In this document: in pieces, positions 8,439-18,343 of the stretch
How the letters are laid out: every line of letters starts with the position of its first letter
How positions within the stretch are numbered: the first letter of the stretch is position 1
The notes under the pieces: generated by a model
Databases searched by the model: none
What the model was told of the DNA's origin: nothing
Seen by the model: only the letters and a program-made list of their open reading frames with translations
Position numbers and translations under genes: made by a program
Assembly (NCBI GenBank): GCA_018715125.1
Contig: DVMF01000041.1
Coordinates: 1-64,000 of the forward strand
Origin: Candidatus Coprousia avicola
GTDB taxonomy: Bacteria; Actinomycetota; Coriobacteriia; Coriobacteriales; Coriobacteriaceae
Length of the DNA: 64,000 bases
Direction of reading: 5' to 3'

Positions 8439-9947
8439 ATGAGCGAAACCTCCCGCATCGACGCGTTCAAACAGCTGCAGCGCACCCTCCAGCAGAAGTA
8501 CTACCTTATGAGCGTGCTCGAGTTCGACGGAGAGACCGTCGCGCCCGAGAACGGCGCCGCCGCGCGCGCCGAGGCCATGGGCGCCCTCGCCGGCGAGATG
8601 CACGAACTCACGACCTCTGACGCATCGGTGAGGCTCGTCGCCGAGCTCGAGGCCGACGCCGCCGCCGGCGCCCTTGACGCCCAAACGGCCACCGAGCTCC
8701 ATGTCTTTAGCCGCGACCAGCGCGAGGCCCGCGCCATCCCCACCGAGGAGGAGATCGCTTGGAGCAAGCTCACCAGCGAGGCGAACGCCGTGTGGCACCG
8801 CGCCAAGCTCGCCGACGACTGGGCGTCCTTTGAGCCCTATGTCGAGCGCATCGTCTGTGCCTGCCGCCGCCGCGCGGAGGCGCTCGACCCCACGCGCGAC
8901 GCCTATGACGTGCTGCTCGACCAGTACGAGCGCGGTATGGACACCGCCGCCTACGATGCGTTCTTCGCCCAGGTGAAAGAGACGGTGGTGCCGCTTGTCC
9001 GCGAGATCGCTCCCCAACCGGCGCCCGACCTCCCCTTTAGGAGCGCCCAGGTCGACCGCGCGGCGCAGCTCGCCATCGCGCGCGACCTGCTCGAACTCGA
9101 AGGGCTCGATATGGACGGCTGCGCCGTGGCGGAGGTGGAGCATCCCTTCTCCGACGGCTTTGCCCCCGGGGACGTGCGCGTGACGACCCACATCTACGAG
9201 ACGGACGCGCTCTCCAACGTCTTCTCCATCCTGCACGAGGGCGGCCACGCCATATACGAGCAGAATGTCGACCCCGCCTACGCGTGGACGTGCCTCGACG
9301 GGGGCACCTCGATGGGCATCCACGAGAGCCAGAGCCGCTTTTTCGAAAACATCGTCGGGCGGTCGCGCGCCTTTGCCGAGCCCCTGCTCGCCGTGCTGCG
9401 CAAGCACGCGCCCGCGGTGTACGGCGGCGTGAGCGCCGACGACCTCTATCGCGCCGCCAACCTCGCCCACCCGCAGCTGATCCGCATGGAGGCCGACGAG
9501 CTCACCTACCCGCTCCACATCATGATCCGCTACGACATCGAGCGGGCGCTCTTTGCCGGCGAGGCGCGCGTCGCCGACATCCCGACGCTCTGGCGCGAGC
9601 TCACCAAGCGCTATCTGGGGCTCGACGTCCCCAACGATGCCCTCGGCTGCCTGCAGGACACGCACTGGTCGGGCGGCAGCTTTGGGTATTTCCCGAGCTA
9701 CGCGCTCGGCAGCGCCTACGGCGCGCAATACGTGGACGCCATGGAACGCGCAGGTATAGATGTGGACGGCGCCAGCGCTTCCGGCGATCTGACCCCGGTG
9801 CGCGACTGGCTGCGCGACCGCATCTGGCGCTGGGGTCGCGGCAAGGACGCCCCCGAGCTCATCGCGGGCGCGTGCGGCGCCCCGTTTGACGCGACGTATT
9901 ACTGCGATTATCTGGTCAAGAAGTTCTCTGCCCTCTACAACCTGTAG
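8439..9947 (+). CDS. M32-family metallocarboxypeptidase
   Basis: A cytoplasmic zinc carboxypeptidase (carboxypeptidase Taq family) of 502 residues, the usual length. The HEGGH motif (residues 266-270) gives the zinc ligands and catalytic Glu. Upstream is the family signature HPFSDGFAPGDVRVTT, and downstream HESQSRFFENIVGRS and GCLQDTHWSGGSFGYFPSYALG. No signal peptide is seen, so the likely role is recycling of peptide C-terminal residues. The start was set at the ATG at 8439, seven bases after AAAGGAG; the open frame extends back to 8187 without an initiation signal. Confidence 0.95.
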   Translation: MSETSRIDAFKQLQRTLQQKYYLMSVLEFDGETVAPENGAAARAEAMGALAGEMHELTTSDASVRLVAELEADAAAGALDAQTATELHVFSRDQREARAIPTEEEIAWSKLTSEANAVWHRAKLADDWASFEPYVERIVCACRRRAEALDPTRDAYDVLLDQYERGMDTAAYDAFFAQVKETVVPLVREIAPQPAPDLPFRSAQVDRAAQLAIARDLLELEGLDMDGCAVAEVEHPFSDGFAPGDVRVTTHIYETDALSNVFSILHEGGHAIYEQNVDPAYAWTCLDGGTSMGIHESQSRFFENIVGRSRAFAEPLLAVLRKHAPAVYGGVSADDLYRAANLAHPQLIRMEADELTYPLHIMIRYDIERALFAGEARVADIPTLWRELTKRYLGLDVPNDALGCLQDTHWSGGSFGYFPSYALGSAYGAQYVDAMERAGIDVDGASASGDLTPVRDWLRDRIWRWGRGKDAPELIAGACGAPFDATYYCDYLVKKFSALYNL

Positions 9948-9997
9948 AGGCGGCGTCCGCCGCGGCGCGCACAGCGAACCGTGGCCGCGCAAGCTGA

Positions 9998-10003
9998 TAC
10001 AAT
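9998..10003 (+). promoter_or_regulatory. Possible -10 box for the MurT-GatD fusion gene
   Basis: TACAAT lies 114 bp before the start codon in an otherwise GC-rich stretch. No good -35 hexamer is seen 16-18 bp upstream, so confidence is low. Confidence 0.3.
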
Positions 10004-10116
10004 GGCCGGGTGATCCCGTCCGCCGCGCCCCTCGCGCGCTACGGGACGCGAAAAAGAAAGCACGAGGAGCGCCGCGTCCACCTGCGGCGCCCCGCATCGG
10101 CACCGGGGAGAGCGCC

Positions 10117-12366
10117 ATGAGCGTACGCAGCACCGCCGCCGCCACCGCGGCATCCATCGCCCGCTTTGGGATCCAGCGCGTGCTCCACCGGCGCGGAGGC
10201 AGCATCCCCGGCATCATCGCCCTGCGCCTTGACCCCGAGATCTTGCGCGAGATGGCGCCCCTTTTCGCAGCGTCCGTGGTGGTGACCGGCACCAACGGCA
10301 AGACCACCACCACCAACCTGCTGGCCGACTGCCTCGGCGCAGACGGCACCTGCATCATCACCAATCGCGCCGGCAACAACATGGAGGCCGGCATCGCGGG
10401 CGCTATTCTGGAGGATCGGCGCCGCGCGCGGGCGGCCCGCGGCGCCACGGGTCCCGCGGCGATCGGGTGCTTTGAGTGCGACGAGCTCTACACGGCACGG
10501 GTGCTCCCCAAGCTCAAGCCCACGTATCTCGTGCTGCTGAATCTCTTCCGCGACCAACTCGACCGCTACGGCGAGATCGACCATACCCAGGACGTCATCG
10601 CAGGGGCACTCGCTTCCTCACCGGCCACGACCCTTATCTACAACGCCGACGACCCGCTCTGCGCCGCCATCGCGCGGCGGGTGGAGAACCCCACCATCGC
10701 CTTTGGCTTCGCGGCGACGGCGGCGGGCGATGAGGAGCCCGACAAGGTCTCCGACAGCCGCTTCTGCGCGGTGTGCAACGCACCCCTCACCTATGAGTAC
10801 GTGCTGTACGGCCAGCTCGGCTCCTACCGGTGCCCCACGTGCGGCTGGCAGCGCCCCGACCTCGCCTTTGCCGTCACGTCCGTCGAGACGACCGAGGACG
10901 GCCAGCGCTTCACCCTGGAGGCGCGCGATGCGGCGCGCGCGGGCTTCCCCTGCACGGCGCACATCGCCTACCACGGCCTCTACATGGTCTACAACGCCAT
11001 GGCGGCGCTCACCGCGGCGACCCTCATGGGCGCTGACGGCGCGCGCTTCCAGCAGACCCTCGACCGCTACCAGCCCGCGCGCGGCCGTATGCAGAAGCTC
11101 ACCGTCAAGGGGCGCAAGCTCCTCGTCAACCTTGCGAAGAACCCGGTCGGGTTCGACCGCATCATCCAGATCATCCAGGCCACCGACGCGCGCGCCTGCG
11201 CCTTCTTCATCAACGATAAGGACGCCGACGGACACGACATCTCGTGGATCTACGACGTCGACTTCGAGCGGCTCGCCCGCATGCGCGACCTCACCGTATA
11301 CGCAGGCGGCACGCGCGCCGAGGACCTGCAGGTGCGCCTCAAGTACGCCGGCGTTCCTTCCACGGTGGTGCGCAGCGCCGAGGAGGCCATCGACCGTGCG
11401 GCGAGCGCGGAGATAGGCGCGGCGGACACCCTCTACATCGTGGGCAACTACACCGCGACACTCGAGCTGTGCGACGAGCTCGACCGCTTGCCCGCCGGCG
11501 AGACACCCCAAGGCGAGCGCACCCATGCCGCCGCGGACGCGCTTTGCGCGGACGATGCCGCCTGGGCGCGCTGGTCGCTCGTAGACCGCGGCACCATAGC
11601 CCCCCTCTACCGCGAACTCGCCGCGCGGCCGCTCACCATCTGCCACCTCTACCCGCAGGAGCTCAACCTCTACGGCGACACGGGCAACGTCGCCATCCTC
11701 GCGGCGCGCTGCGCGTGGCGCGGCATCCCCGTGCGCGTAACGACCCTCAACCGCGGCGAGGTGGCCGACCTCTCGGGCGTGGACATCGCCGTCATCGGCG
11801 GCGGCGCCGATCGCGACCAGCTGGCCGTCCAGCACGAGCTCATGCGGCACCGCGAGGCCGTTGACCGCTACCTCAACCACGACAAGGGCGCCATGCTCGC
11901 CATCTGCGGCGGCTACCAGCTGCTGGGTCGCCACTACTTCCTCGGGGACGAGAAGATCGAGGGTCTCGGCGTCATCGGCATCGAGACGCGCCGCGCCGAC
12001 AACCCCACGGACCGCCTCATCGGCAACGTCGCCGTCCGCGCCGACATCGTCGATGCGGACATCCTGGGCTTCGAGAACCACGGCGGCCGCACCTACCTCG
12101 ATGCGGACGAGGCGCCGCTCGGGACGAGCGTGGTGGCGGGCACCGGCAACAACGGCACCGATGGGTACGAGGGCATCGTGCATCACGGCCTGGTGGGCAC
12201 GTATTTCCACGGTCCGGTGCTCTCCAAGAACCCCGCGCTTGCGGACTGGCTCATTGCCTGGGCGCTCCGCCGGCGCGGCATCGAGGAGCCGCTCGAGGCG
12301 CTCACCGACGTCGAAGAGGCAGGCGCCCGTCGCGCCTTCGAGAAGAAGCTCCCCCACCGCGCCTAA
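10117..12366 (+). CDS. murT-gatD: Fused lipid II isoglutaminyl synthase (MurT-GatD in one chain)
   Basis: One 749-residue chain contains both subunits of the enzyme that amidates D-Glu of lipid II. Residues 1 to about 455 are MurT: Mur-ligase P-loop GTNGKTTTTN (58-67), NRAGNNMEAG, LLNLFRDQLDRYGE, a Cys4 zinc ribbon (Cys 217, 220, 239, 242), and DISWIYDVDF (374-383), the segment that supplies the amidase Asp in known MurT-GatD. Residues about 505-740 are GatD, a class I glutamine amidotransferase: ICHLYPQELNLYGDTGN, nucleophile Cys597 in AICGGYQLLG, and His698 in YFHGP. About 50 linker residues join them with no stop or frameshift. Known systems use two separate genes. The ATG follows CCGGGGAGAGCGCC. 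Confidence 0.93.
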   Translation: MSVRSTAAATAASIARFGIQRVLHRRGGSIPGIIALRLDPEILREMAPLFAASVVVTGTNGKTTTTNLLADCLGADGTCIITNRAGNNMEAGIAGAILEDRRRARAARGATGPAAIGCFECDELYTARVLPKLKPTYLVLLNLFRDQLDRYGEIDHTQDVIAGALASSPATTLIYNADDPLCAAIARRVENPTIAFGFAATAAGDEEPDKVSDSRFCAVCNAPLTYEYVLYGQLGSYRCPTCGWQRPDLAFAVTSVETTEDGQRFTLEARDAARAGFPCTAHIAYHGLYMVYNAMAALTAATLMGADGARFQQTLDRYQPARGRMQKLTVKGRKLLVNLAKNPVGFDRIIQIIQATDARACAFFINDKDADGHDISWIYDVDFERLARMRDLTVYAGGTRAEDLQVRLKYAGVPSTVVRSAEEAIDRAASAEIGAADTLYIVGNYTATLELCDELDRLPAGETPQGERTHAAADALCADDAAWARWSLVDRGTIAPLYRELAARPLTICHLYPQELNLYGDTGNVAILAARCAWRGIPVRVTTLNRGEVADLSGVDIAVIGGGADRDQLAVQHELMRHREAVDRYLNHDKGAMLAICGGYQLLGRHYFLGDEKIEGLGVIGIETRRADNPTDRLIGNVAVRADIVDADILGFENHGGRTYLDADEAPLGTSVVAGTGNNGTDGYEGIVHHGLVGTYFHGPVLSKNPALADWLIAWALRRRGIEEPLEALTDVEEAGARRAFEKKLPHRA

Positions 12367-12380
12367 CTTCTAAATATGTA

Positions 12381-12406
12381 TGAGAAGTTTTCCGCAAAAC
12401 TTCTCA
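12381..12406. repeat. Perfect AT-rich hairpin after the murT-gatD stop
   Basis: TGAGAAGTTTT and AAAACTTCTCA form a perfect 11-bp stem with a CCGC loop, 14 bp after the stop codon. No T-tract follows on the plus strand; GC-rich DNA does. A third AACTTC copy lies at 12365-12370. It could end the murT-gatD mRNA, be a protein site, or belong to a dispersed palindromic repeat family. Its AT-rich composition stands out from the surroundings. Confidence 0.5.
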
Positions 12407-12525
12407 CGCCTCCTATGAAGTAAGAGGACTCGTCTCCCCCTACGTGACGAGAAGACCGTTGCTATCGATGCGGGCGGCATCACGGTGATGACCCTCTGGA
12501 AATGGCACCCCACTCCCAACGCATG

Positions 12526-12562
12526 CAAAAAGGCGTCCGACCCTTGTGGGGGCCGGACGCCT
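12526..12562 (-). terminator. Rho-independent terminator of xfp
   Basis: On the minus strand AGGCGTCCG pairs with CGGACGCCT and is followed directly by TTTTTG. It lies 33 bp beyond the phosphoketolase stop codon. Confidence 0.85.
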
Positions 12563-12594
12563 ACGCCATGCGCTCTATAACGTGCTCAGAATGG

Positions 12595-15144
12595 CTACTC
12601 GTTGTCGCCTGCGGTCATCTGCGTGGCCGAGAGGCCGGCGGCCGCATCGGCCTCGGTCGCGGCACGCGCGTCGGGCCAGACCCAGTCGGTGAAAGCCGGA
12701 TGGTCGTAGCCCTCCTCTACGGCAAAGCGGAAGGCCTCGTCGCGGAAGGCGTCCCAGGCCTTCGCCTGCTCGGCGTGCGCGGCGGTACCGGCGACGCCGT
12801 CCACGAGACGCAGGGCCTCGGCAGCCAGCGCCCAGCGGTCCATGTTGTTCAGGCGCAGCATGTCGAACGGCGTGGTCGTGGAGCCCTTCTCCTCGTAGCC
12901 GTGCACGCACCAGGCGTCGTGGCCGGGGCGCGCCCAGATGAGACGGCGGATGGTGCCCGCATAGGCGTGGAAGCAGAAGAGTACCGGCTTCTCGCCCGCG
13001 CCGAAGAACTGGGCGAAGCGCTCGTCGGACAGCGCCTGGTCGTTCTCACAGGCGTTCTGAATCTTGAGCAGGTCGACCACGTTCACGAACCAGACCTTGA
13101 CACCCTGCTCGCGCAGCAGGTCGACGGCCGCGAGCGCCTCGAGCGTGGGCACGTCACCGCAGGTGGCGATAACCACGTCGGCATCGGCGAGCGACTCCGC
13201 CGTGGATGCCCACTCCCACACGGCCAGGCCCTCGGCGAGCTCGGAGCGAGCCTCATCGACCGAGATGAAGGTCGGTGCGGGCTGCTTGCCGCAGAAGATG
13301 GCGTTAACGCAGTCGGTCGAGGTGTAGGCGCGCTCCGCGACGGCGAGCGCCATGTTGGCGTCGCAGGGGTAGTAGGCGTTCACGATGTGCGTATCGTTGG
13401 CCTTGTTGAGCAGAAGGTCGATGAAGCCGGGGTCCTGATGGCTGAAGCCGTTGTGGTCCTGGCGCCACACGTGGCTCGACAGCAGGATGTTGAGGCCGGC
13501 GATGGGCGCACGCCACGGAATCTCGCGCTTGGTGGCCTCGAGCCACTTGCAGTGCTGGTTCACCATGGAGTCGACCACGTGCACGAAGCTCTCGTAGCTC
13601 GACCACACGCCGTGGCGGCCGGTGAGCACGTACGCCTCGAGGAAGCCCTCGCACTGGTGCTCGGACAGCTGCTCGATGACCTTGCCCGAAGGGGCGAGCA
13701 GGTCGTCGTTCGCCTCGTCGGCGTAGTGGCCCGCCTCCCACTGCTTCTTGGTAACCTGATAGGCATCCTGCAGACGGTTGGATGCGGTCTCATCCGGCCC
13801 GAAGATGCGGAAGTTCTCGGGGTTGGCAGCGAGCACGTCCGCCGTGTAGGCGCCGAAGACGCGCGCCGCCTCGGTCTGACCGTACCCGTGCCCGCGCTCG
13901 GCAACCGGCACCTCATGGGCGTGGATGTCGGGGAGCACGAGCTCCTCGCGCACACGGCCGCCGTTGGCGTTGGGGTTCGCGCCGATGCGCAGGTCGCCGG
14001 TGGGCATCCAGCCGTTTACCTCGGGGCGAATCTGCCCCTCAGGCGTGAAGAGCTCATCGGGCTGGTAGGACTCGAGCCAGCTGCGCAGCACGCGGAAGTG
14101 CTCGTGGGTGTCCTTGGCACTCGCCAGCGGCACCTGATGCGCGCGCCACGAATCCTCGGTCTTCTTGCCGTCGATGACCTTGGGGCACGTCCAGCCCTTG
14201 GGCGTACGGAAGACGATCATCGGGTAGACCGGGCGCGTGACCTCCTCGCCCGCGGCCGCCTGGGCAGCCGCGCGCTCCTTGATGGCGCAGATCTTACCGA
14301 AGACCTCTTCGAGCAGGGCGGCGAAGCGGGCGTGGATGCTCTCGTGGCTCTCGTCGTCAAAGCCCGCGACGAAGAAGTGCGGCTCGTAACCCATACCCTC
14401 GAAGAACTTCTGCAGCTCCTCGTCGGAGATGCGTGCGAGGATGGTGGGGTTGGCGATCTTGTAGCCGTTGAGGTGCAGGACCGGCAAGACGATGCCGTCG
14501 GTCGCGGGGTTCACGAGCTTGTTGGACTGCCAGCTCGTGGCGAGCGGGCCGGTCTCCGCCTCGCCGTCGCCCACCACGGCGACCGCGAGCAGGCTCGGGT
14601 TGTCGAGCACCGCGCCGTACGCATGGGAGAGCGTGTAGCCGAGCTCGCCGCCCTCGTGGATGGAGCCGGGGGTCTCGGGCGCGAAGTGGCTCGGGATGCC
14701 GCCCGGGTAGGAGAACTGGCGGAAGAACTTCTCGAGGCCCGCCTCATCATCGGTGATGTCGGGGCGAATCTCGCGGTACGTGCCGTCGAGCAGCGACTGC
14801 GCCGTGCCCGCCGGACCGCCGTGCCCGGGGCCCATGAGGAAGATGGCGTTCTGCCCATGGTCGGCGATAAGGCGGTTTACATGGGCGAACAGGAAGTTGA
14901 TGCCCGGCGTGGTGCCCCAGTGGCCCACGAGGCGGTGCTTAACGTCGGCGCGTCCGAAGGCGCGGGGCTCACCGGTCTTGGCATCCGGGTAATCGGAGCG
15001 CATGAGCGGGTTGCTCCGAAGGTAGATCTGACCGACGGAGAGGTAGTTGGCGCAGCGCCAGTAACGCTCGACGCCGGCGAGCTCGTCGGCGGACACGGTG
15101 CCCGTGCCCGCATGCCAGGGCGTGCCAAGAACAGGATGAGACAT
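12595..15144 (-). CDS. xfp: Xylulose-5-phosphate/fructose-6-phosphate phosphoketolase
   Basis: A thiamine-diphosphate enzyme that cleaves xylulose 5-phosphate (and often fructose 6-phosphate) with phosphate to acetyl phosphate and an aldose phosphate, the key step of the bifid shunt. 849 residues, close to the family norm of about 800-825. Diagnostic segments: [45 protein letters not shown], the TPP motif [16 protein letters not shown], and [13 protein letters not shown]. The ATG follows AAAGGAGCATCGC. It has its own terminator and a promoter with two palindromic operators and a tandem activator-like repeat. It is the natural sink for xylulose 5-phosphate from the split transketolase operon at 46-51 kb. 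Confidence 0.97.
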   Translation of the reverse strand: MSHPVLGTPWHAGTGTVSADELAGVERYWRCANYLSVGQIYLRSNPLMRSDYPDAKTGEPRAFGRADVKHRLVGHWGTTPGINFLFAHVNRLIADHGQNAIFLMGPGHGGPAGTAQSLLDGTYREIRPDITDDEAGLEKFFRQFSYPGGIPSHFAPETPGSIHEGGELGYTLSHAYGAVLDNPSLLAVAVVGDGEAETGPLATSWQSNKLVNPATDGIVLPVLHLNGYKIANPTILARISDEELQKFFEGMGYEPHFFVAGFDDESHESIHARFAALLEEVFGKICAIKERAAAQAAAGEEVTRPVYPMIVFRTPKGWTCPKVIDGKKTEDSWRAHQVPLASAKDTHEHFRVLRSWLESYQPDELFTPEGQIRPEVNGWMPTGDLRIGANPNANGGRVREELVLPDIHAHEVPVAERGHGYGQTEAARVFGAYTADVLAANPENFRIFGPDETASNRLQDAYQVTKKQWEAGHYADEANDDLLAPSGKVIEQLSEHQCEGFLEAYVLTGRHGVWSSYESFVHVVDSMVNQHCKWLEATKREIPWRAPIAGLNILLSSHVWRQDHNGFSHQDPGFIDLLLNKANDTHIVNAYYPCDANMALAVAERAYTSTDCVNAIFCGKQPAPTFISVDEARSELAEGLAVWEWASTAESLADADVVIATCGDVPTLEALAAVDLLREQGVKVWFVNVVDLLKIQNACENDQALSDERFAQFFGAGEKPVLFCFHAYAGTIRRLIWARPGHDAWCVHGYEEKGSTTTPFDMLRLNNMDRWALAAEALRLVDGVAGTAAHAEQAKAWDAFRDEAFRFAVEEGYDHPAFTDWVWPDARAATEADAAAGLSATQMTAGDNE

Positions 15145-15181
15145 GCGATGCTCCTTTGCCAGATGGGTTATGCTGCTGAGC

Positions 15182-15226
15182 AGTATAGATGATAAAACGT
15201 TTTATCGTTGTTAGCAAAACGTTTTG
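15182..15226 (-). promoter_or_regulatory. xfp promoter with two LacI-type operators
   Basis: A minus-strand TATACT -10 box (15182-15187) lies 37 bp before the xfp start codon, with no consensus -35 box. Two perfect CG-centred palindromes cover the upstream part: GATAAAACGTTTTATC (15191-15206) and CAAAACGTTTTG (15215-15226). Their centres are 22 bp apart, two helical turns, which suits two repressor dimers side by side. CG-centred palindromes are typical of LacI-family repressors. The nearest candidates are the LacI proteins at 15604-16623 and 51542-52552. Confidence 0.75.
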
Positions 15227-15260
15227 TTTCAGAATCGCGTCGTCTCGTGTGGTTATTATC

Positions 15261-15291
15261 GGTGAACGGCTATTTTATGGTGGTGAACGGT
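15261..15291 (-). promoter_or_regulatory. Tandem GGTGAACGG direct repeats, 21-bp period (xfp upstream)
   Basis: GGTGAACGGC (15261-15270) and GGTGAACGGT (15282-15291) are direct repeats exactly 21 bp apart, upstream of the xfp operators. On the xfp strand they read ACCGTTCACC. The same pair recurs upstream of other island genes, so it is proposed as an activator site. The remainder of the 459-bp gap (15292-15603) shows no gene, RNA or repeat that I can identify. Confidence 0.6.
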
Positions 15292-15603
15292 GTTTACTAC
15301 TTGTAGATCAAGGCGGGGCAACGCCGCTCTATCAACAGACCATCGGCCGCCCCATCGCACCACCGCGACCATCCGGCCGCGGGCCTCATACGTCTTCGCG
15401 AACGTCGTGGGATTTTCCGCTCAGATATGGAGACCTGCGGTCGCCTTCTCGGTCAAATCGCCTCATCAACAACACGGAGCGCCCGCCGATGCGCATCAGG
15501 CGAGAAGCGGGAACGTTCATTCCGCACTTACTCATGAGCTGCAGCGCAACGTATTCCCAAGCTCCGACATCATCAACAGAATCTTCGTCTACATTACTGT
15601 TAT

Positions 15604-16623
15604 CTAGAGCACGCGCACGCTGTCGCGTTCCACAAGACAGGGCTCGAGCAGGCGCACCACGGGCTCGACGGCGCCGGGCGCATCGCTCTCCAGGCGGCGG
15701 AGCATGAGCGCGAGGGCCTCGTCTGCAAGCACCGCAACATCTTGATCGATGGCGGTAAGCGCCGGCTCAAAGAGCGAGTCTGCCGCCGAGTTGTCGTAAC
15801 TCACCACCGAGTAGTCGCGCGGAACGCGGCGCCCCTGCTCGTACAGGCGCTTGAGCAAACCGAGCGCGATGTTGTCGGAACTCGCAAACACCGCGGTCGC
15901 ATCGGTTGCGGCAAGCCCCGCCGCCGCCTCGTACGCATCGGGGATGTAATAGTCGCTATCGAACACCAGCGCCTCGTCAAACGGCACCCCATACTCGGCG
16001 AGCGCCCGACGATACCCGTCGAGACGGTGGCTGCCGGTGTTGGAGCGCGATGCGTTGACGATACAGGCGATGCGTCGGTGACCGTGCTCCAGCAGGTGCC
16101 GCGTCGCCATGTATCCGCCGAGCTCGTTATCGAACAGCACCTTGTCGCACGCGAGGTCATCGAGAACGCGGTCGACCATCACGTAGGGCACGGGGCACTC
16201 GGCGATGCGCTGCGGGAGCTCCTCGCCACCCGCCGTCTGGTTGCCCATCACGATAAAGAGCCCCTCGACACCGCGGTTCACGAGGGTGGAGAGGAGCTCG
16301 ACATCGTTGACGGCAAGGTCGTCCGACGTGGTGATAAACAGCGCGAATCCTTGAGCGCGGCACCGTTGCTCGAGGTTTTTGGCGAGACGCGAGAAGAAGC
16401 GGCTCTCGATGTTGGGGACGATGAGGCCGAGGGTCTTGGAGCGCTGCGTCACCAGGCTGCGCGCTATCTGGTTGGGCACGTATTGTTTGGCGGCTGCGAT
16501 GGCCTTGATACGGCGACGGTTTTCCTCCGAGATGCGGCACGGCCGATCGTTGAGGACGAGCGACACCGTAGAGACGGAGAGCCCCGCTTCACGCGCAATC
16601 TCTTTAAGCGTCACCTTGGGCAC
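15604..16623 (-). CDS. LacI-family transcriptional regulator
   Basis: 339 residues. The LacI helix-turn-helix VTLKEIAREAGLSVSTVSLVLN is followed by the hinge helix region (NQIARSLVTQRSKTLGLIVPN) and a periplasmic-binding-like effector domain, including SRFFSRLAKNLEQRC, GHRRIACIVNASRSNTGSHRLDGY and AVFASSDNIALGLLKRL. The start is the GTG at 16623, reading MPKVTLKEIA, with AGGAGAGG suitably placed; this matches typical LacI N-termini. It lies between a PTS permease (187 bp upstream) and xfp. Its targets may be xfp (palindromes at 15191-15226), the PTS at 16811-18244, or both. The effector is unknown. Confidence 0.92.
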   Translation of the reverse strand: MPKVTLKEIAREAGLSVSTVSLVLNDRPCRISEENRRRIKAIAAAKQYVPNQIARSLVTQRSKTLGLIVPNIESRFFSRLAKNLEQRCRAQGFALFITTSDDLAVNDVELLSTLVNRGVEGLFIVMGNQTAGGEELPQRIAECPVPYVMVDRVLDDLACDKVLFDNELGGYMATRHLLEHGHRRIACIVNASRSNTGSHRLDGYRRALAEYGVPFDEALVFDSDYYIPDAYEAAAGLAATDATAVFASSDNIALGLLKRLYEQGRRVPRDYSVVSYDNSAADSLFEPALTAIDQDVAVLADEALALMLRRLESDAPGAVEPVVRLLEPCLVERDSVRVL

Positions 16624-16744
16624 GACGCACCTCTCCTCTCCCCTCGCCTTAACCTCACTCCACGGTAGCACGATTGGGACACAGGGACGCGGAAAACATA
16701 CGGGCAGCCCGGGAGCAACCCGCAAGGCGCACGGCCGGTAAGCG

Positions 16745-16788
16745 CGCGATGCCCGCCGCGCGGCACAGGGCTGCGGGCGGGCATCGCG
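16745..16788 (-). terminator. Strong hairpin between PTS and LacI genes
   Basis: A perfect 13-bp stem (CGCGATGCCCGCC with GGCGGGCATCGCG) lies 22 bp beyond the PTS stop codon on the minus strand. No T-tract follows, so it may be an attenuator or mRNA-stabilising hairpin that reduces expression of the downstream regulator. Confidence 0.5.
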
Positions 16789-16810
16789 AACTTCGTCAAC
16801 GTGCTGAGGA

Positions 16811-18244
16811 CTACGCCGTCTTCTCCGTCAGGTAGTCGAGGTCCTCCTTCTTGAAGCCGAAGAGGTACGTCACCACCGCAGCCACCACGAACGCGATGGC
16901 AAAGCCGATGCACGCAAACATGACGTTCGCCTGACCACCGGGCAGGTAGGCGGTGAGGAACAGGATGTTGGAACCGCCGCCCGAGTTGTAATACACAACG
17001 TTCGTGAGACCGAGGAACAGGCCGCCCGCCGCGCCACCGGCGATCATGCCGATGAGCGGGCGCGTGTAGCGCAGAGCCAGACCGAAGAGCGCCGGCTCCG
17101 TCACGCCACCGATGGCACCTGAAACGAGGAAGCCGAAGTTCTGCGACTTCTCCTCCTTGCGGCGGATGCGCAGGAAGGCACCGAGGGCCATGCCCCACAC
17201 GCCGAGCATCGCCGCGTTGGACGCCACGTAGACAAATGCCTCATAGCCGTACTCGAGCAGCGGAATCTTAGCGAGCTGGATAATAGCGATGTGCATACCG
17301 GTAATCACGAGCAGCTGCCAGATACCGCCGATGATCGTCATGCCGATTACGCGAATCGGGCCGCCAGCGTCGCCCATGGCAAGTATGTCCGTGCTCACGA
17401 GGTTACCGAGCTCGCGCCCGATGGGGCCGAGCACCAGAAAGCAGATGGGCACCATGATGATAATCGTGCAGAACGGCGTGAAGACGGTGGTGAGCACGTC
17501 GGGCATGATCTTGCGGATGCCCTTCTCAAGCAGGTAGAGCACCGGCACCGAGAGCACGATCGGCAACACCGTCTGCGAGTAGCTCGCCATCATGACGGGA
17601 ATCCCGAAGATCGTGAACTGCGTGCCCTCGGTCACCATGGTCGCGAAGGTGGGGCTCATATAGATGCCGCCCAAGAACAAGCCGAGCACCGGCGTGGCAC
17701 CGATCTTCTTTGCAGCGGTATAGCCCAGATACAGGGGGATGAACGAGAAGGCCGCGTTGTAGATGAGGTCGTAGAACAGGATGTAGACATCGCTCTCGGC
17801 CGAGACGAGGTTGAGCAGCGTGGGGCCGATGAGCGAGGCGATGGCGCGCGAGAGACCGCCCGTGAGGAAGATCGGGATGAGCGGCACCATCGAACCGGAC
17901 AGATAGTCGAGGATCTTCTTACCCACGAGCCTGGGCGTGAGCTTCTCCTTCTCGGCGGGGGTATCGAGGTTCTCGTCGATGGCCTCCTGCTTGGCCAAAC
18001 CGCTCATGGCGCAGAGCTCGTTGTAGACCTTGGGCACGTTCTGGCCGATGATGACCTGGTACTGTCCACCGGTCTCCTGGAAGCCGAGCACGCCCGTCGT
18101 CCGCTTGAGCGTGCCCTCGTCAACCTTCGAGCGGTCCTTGAGCGTAAAGCGCAGGCGGGTCATGCAGTGCGCAACGTAGCTCACGTTGCTCTTGCCGCCC
18201 ACCGCCTCAAGCACGTCGGCAGCGATCTTTTTGTTGTCTGCCAT
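16811..18244 (-). CDS. PTS beta-glucoside-type EIIBC permease (1)
   Basis: Imports and phosphorylates a sugar or glycoside at the membrane. 477 residues in B-C order. The EIIB domain (1-85) has the phosphorylated Cys27 in HCMTRLRF and ends GQYQVIIGQNVPKVYNEL. The EIIC domain (about 110-460) carries the family segments YLSGSMVPLIPIFLTGGL and GGVTEPALFGLALRYTRPLIGM. A C-terminal EIIA domain, present in full-length BglF-type proteins, is missing; a shared EIIA must be supplied elsewhere. The ATG at 18244 follows AAGGGAGACTTT. It is 99 bp downstream of a BglG-type antiterminator on the same strand, its probable regulator. Substrate cannot be read from the sequence. Confidence 0.93.
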   Translation of the reverse strand: MADNKKIAADVLEAVGGKSNVSYVAHCMTRLRFTLKDRSKVDEGTLKRTTGVLGFQETGGQYQVIIGQNVPKVYNELCAMSGLAKQEAIDENLDTPAEKEKLTPRLVGKKILDYLSGSMVPLIPIFLTGGLSRAIASLIGPTLLNLVSAESDVYILFYDLIYNAAFSFIPLYLGYTAAKKIGATPVLGLFLGGIYMSPTFATMVTEGTQFTIFGIPVMMASYSQTVLPIVLSVPVLYLLEKGIRKIMPDVLTTVFTPFCTIIIMVPICFLVLGPIGRELGNLVSTDILAMGDAGGPIRVIGMTIIGGIWQLLVITGMHIAIIQLAKIPLLEYGYEAFVYVASNAAMLGVWGMALGAFLRIRRKEEKSQNFGFLVSGAIGGVTEPALFGLALRYTRPLIGMIAGGAAGGLFLGLTNVVYYNSGGGSNILFLTAYLPGGQANVMFACIGFAIAFVVAAVVTYLFGFKKEDLDYLTEKTA

Positions 18245-18343
18245 AAAGTCTCCCTTCATGGTTCGTTCGGTGCGGCCGCATGGCCGCGCGAGCTATATCC
18301 GGGCAGCGAGCGCGCTTCGCCGCCGCGGGTACCGTAAGGCCGC

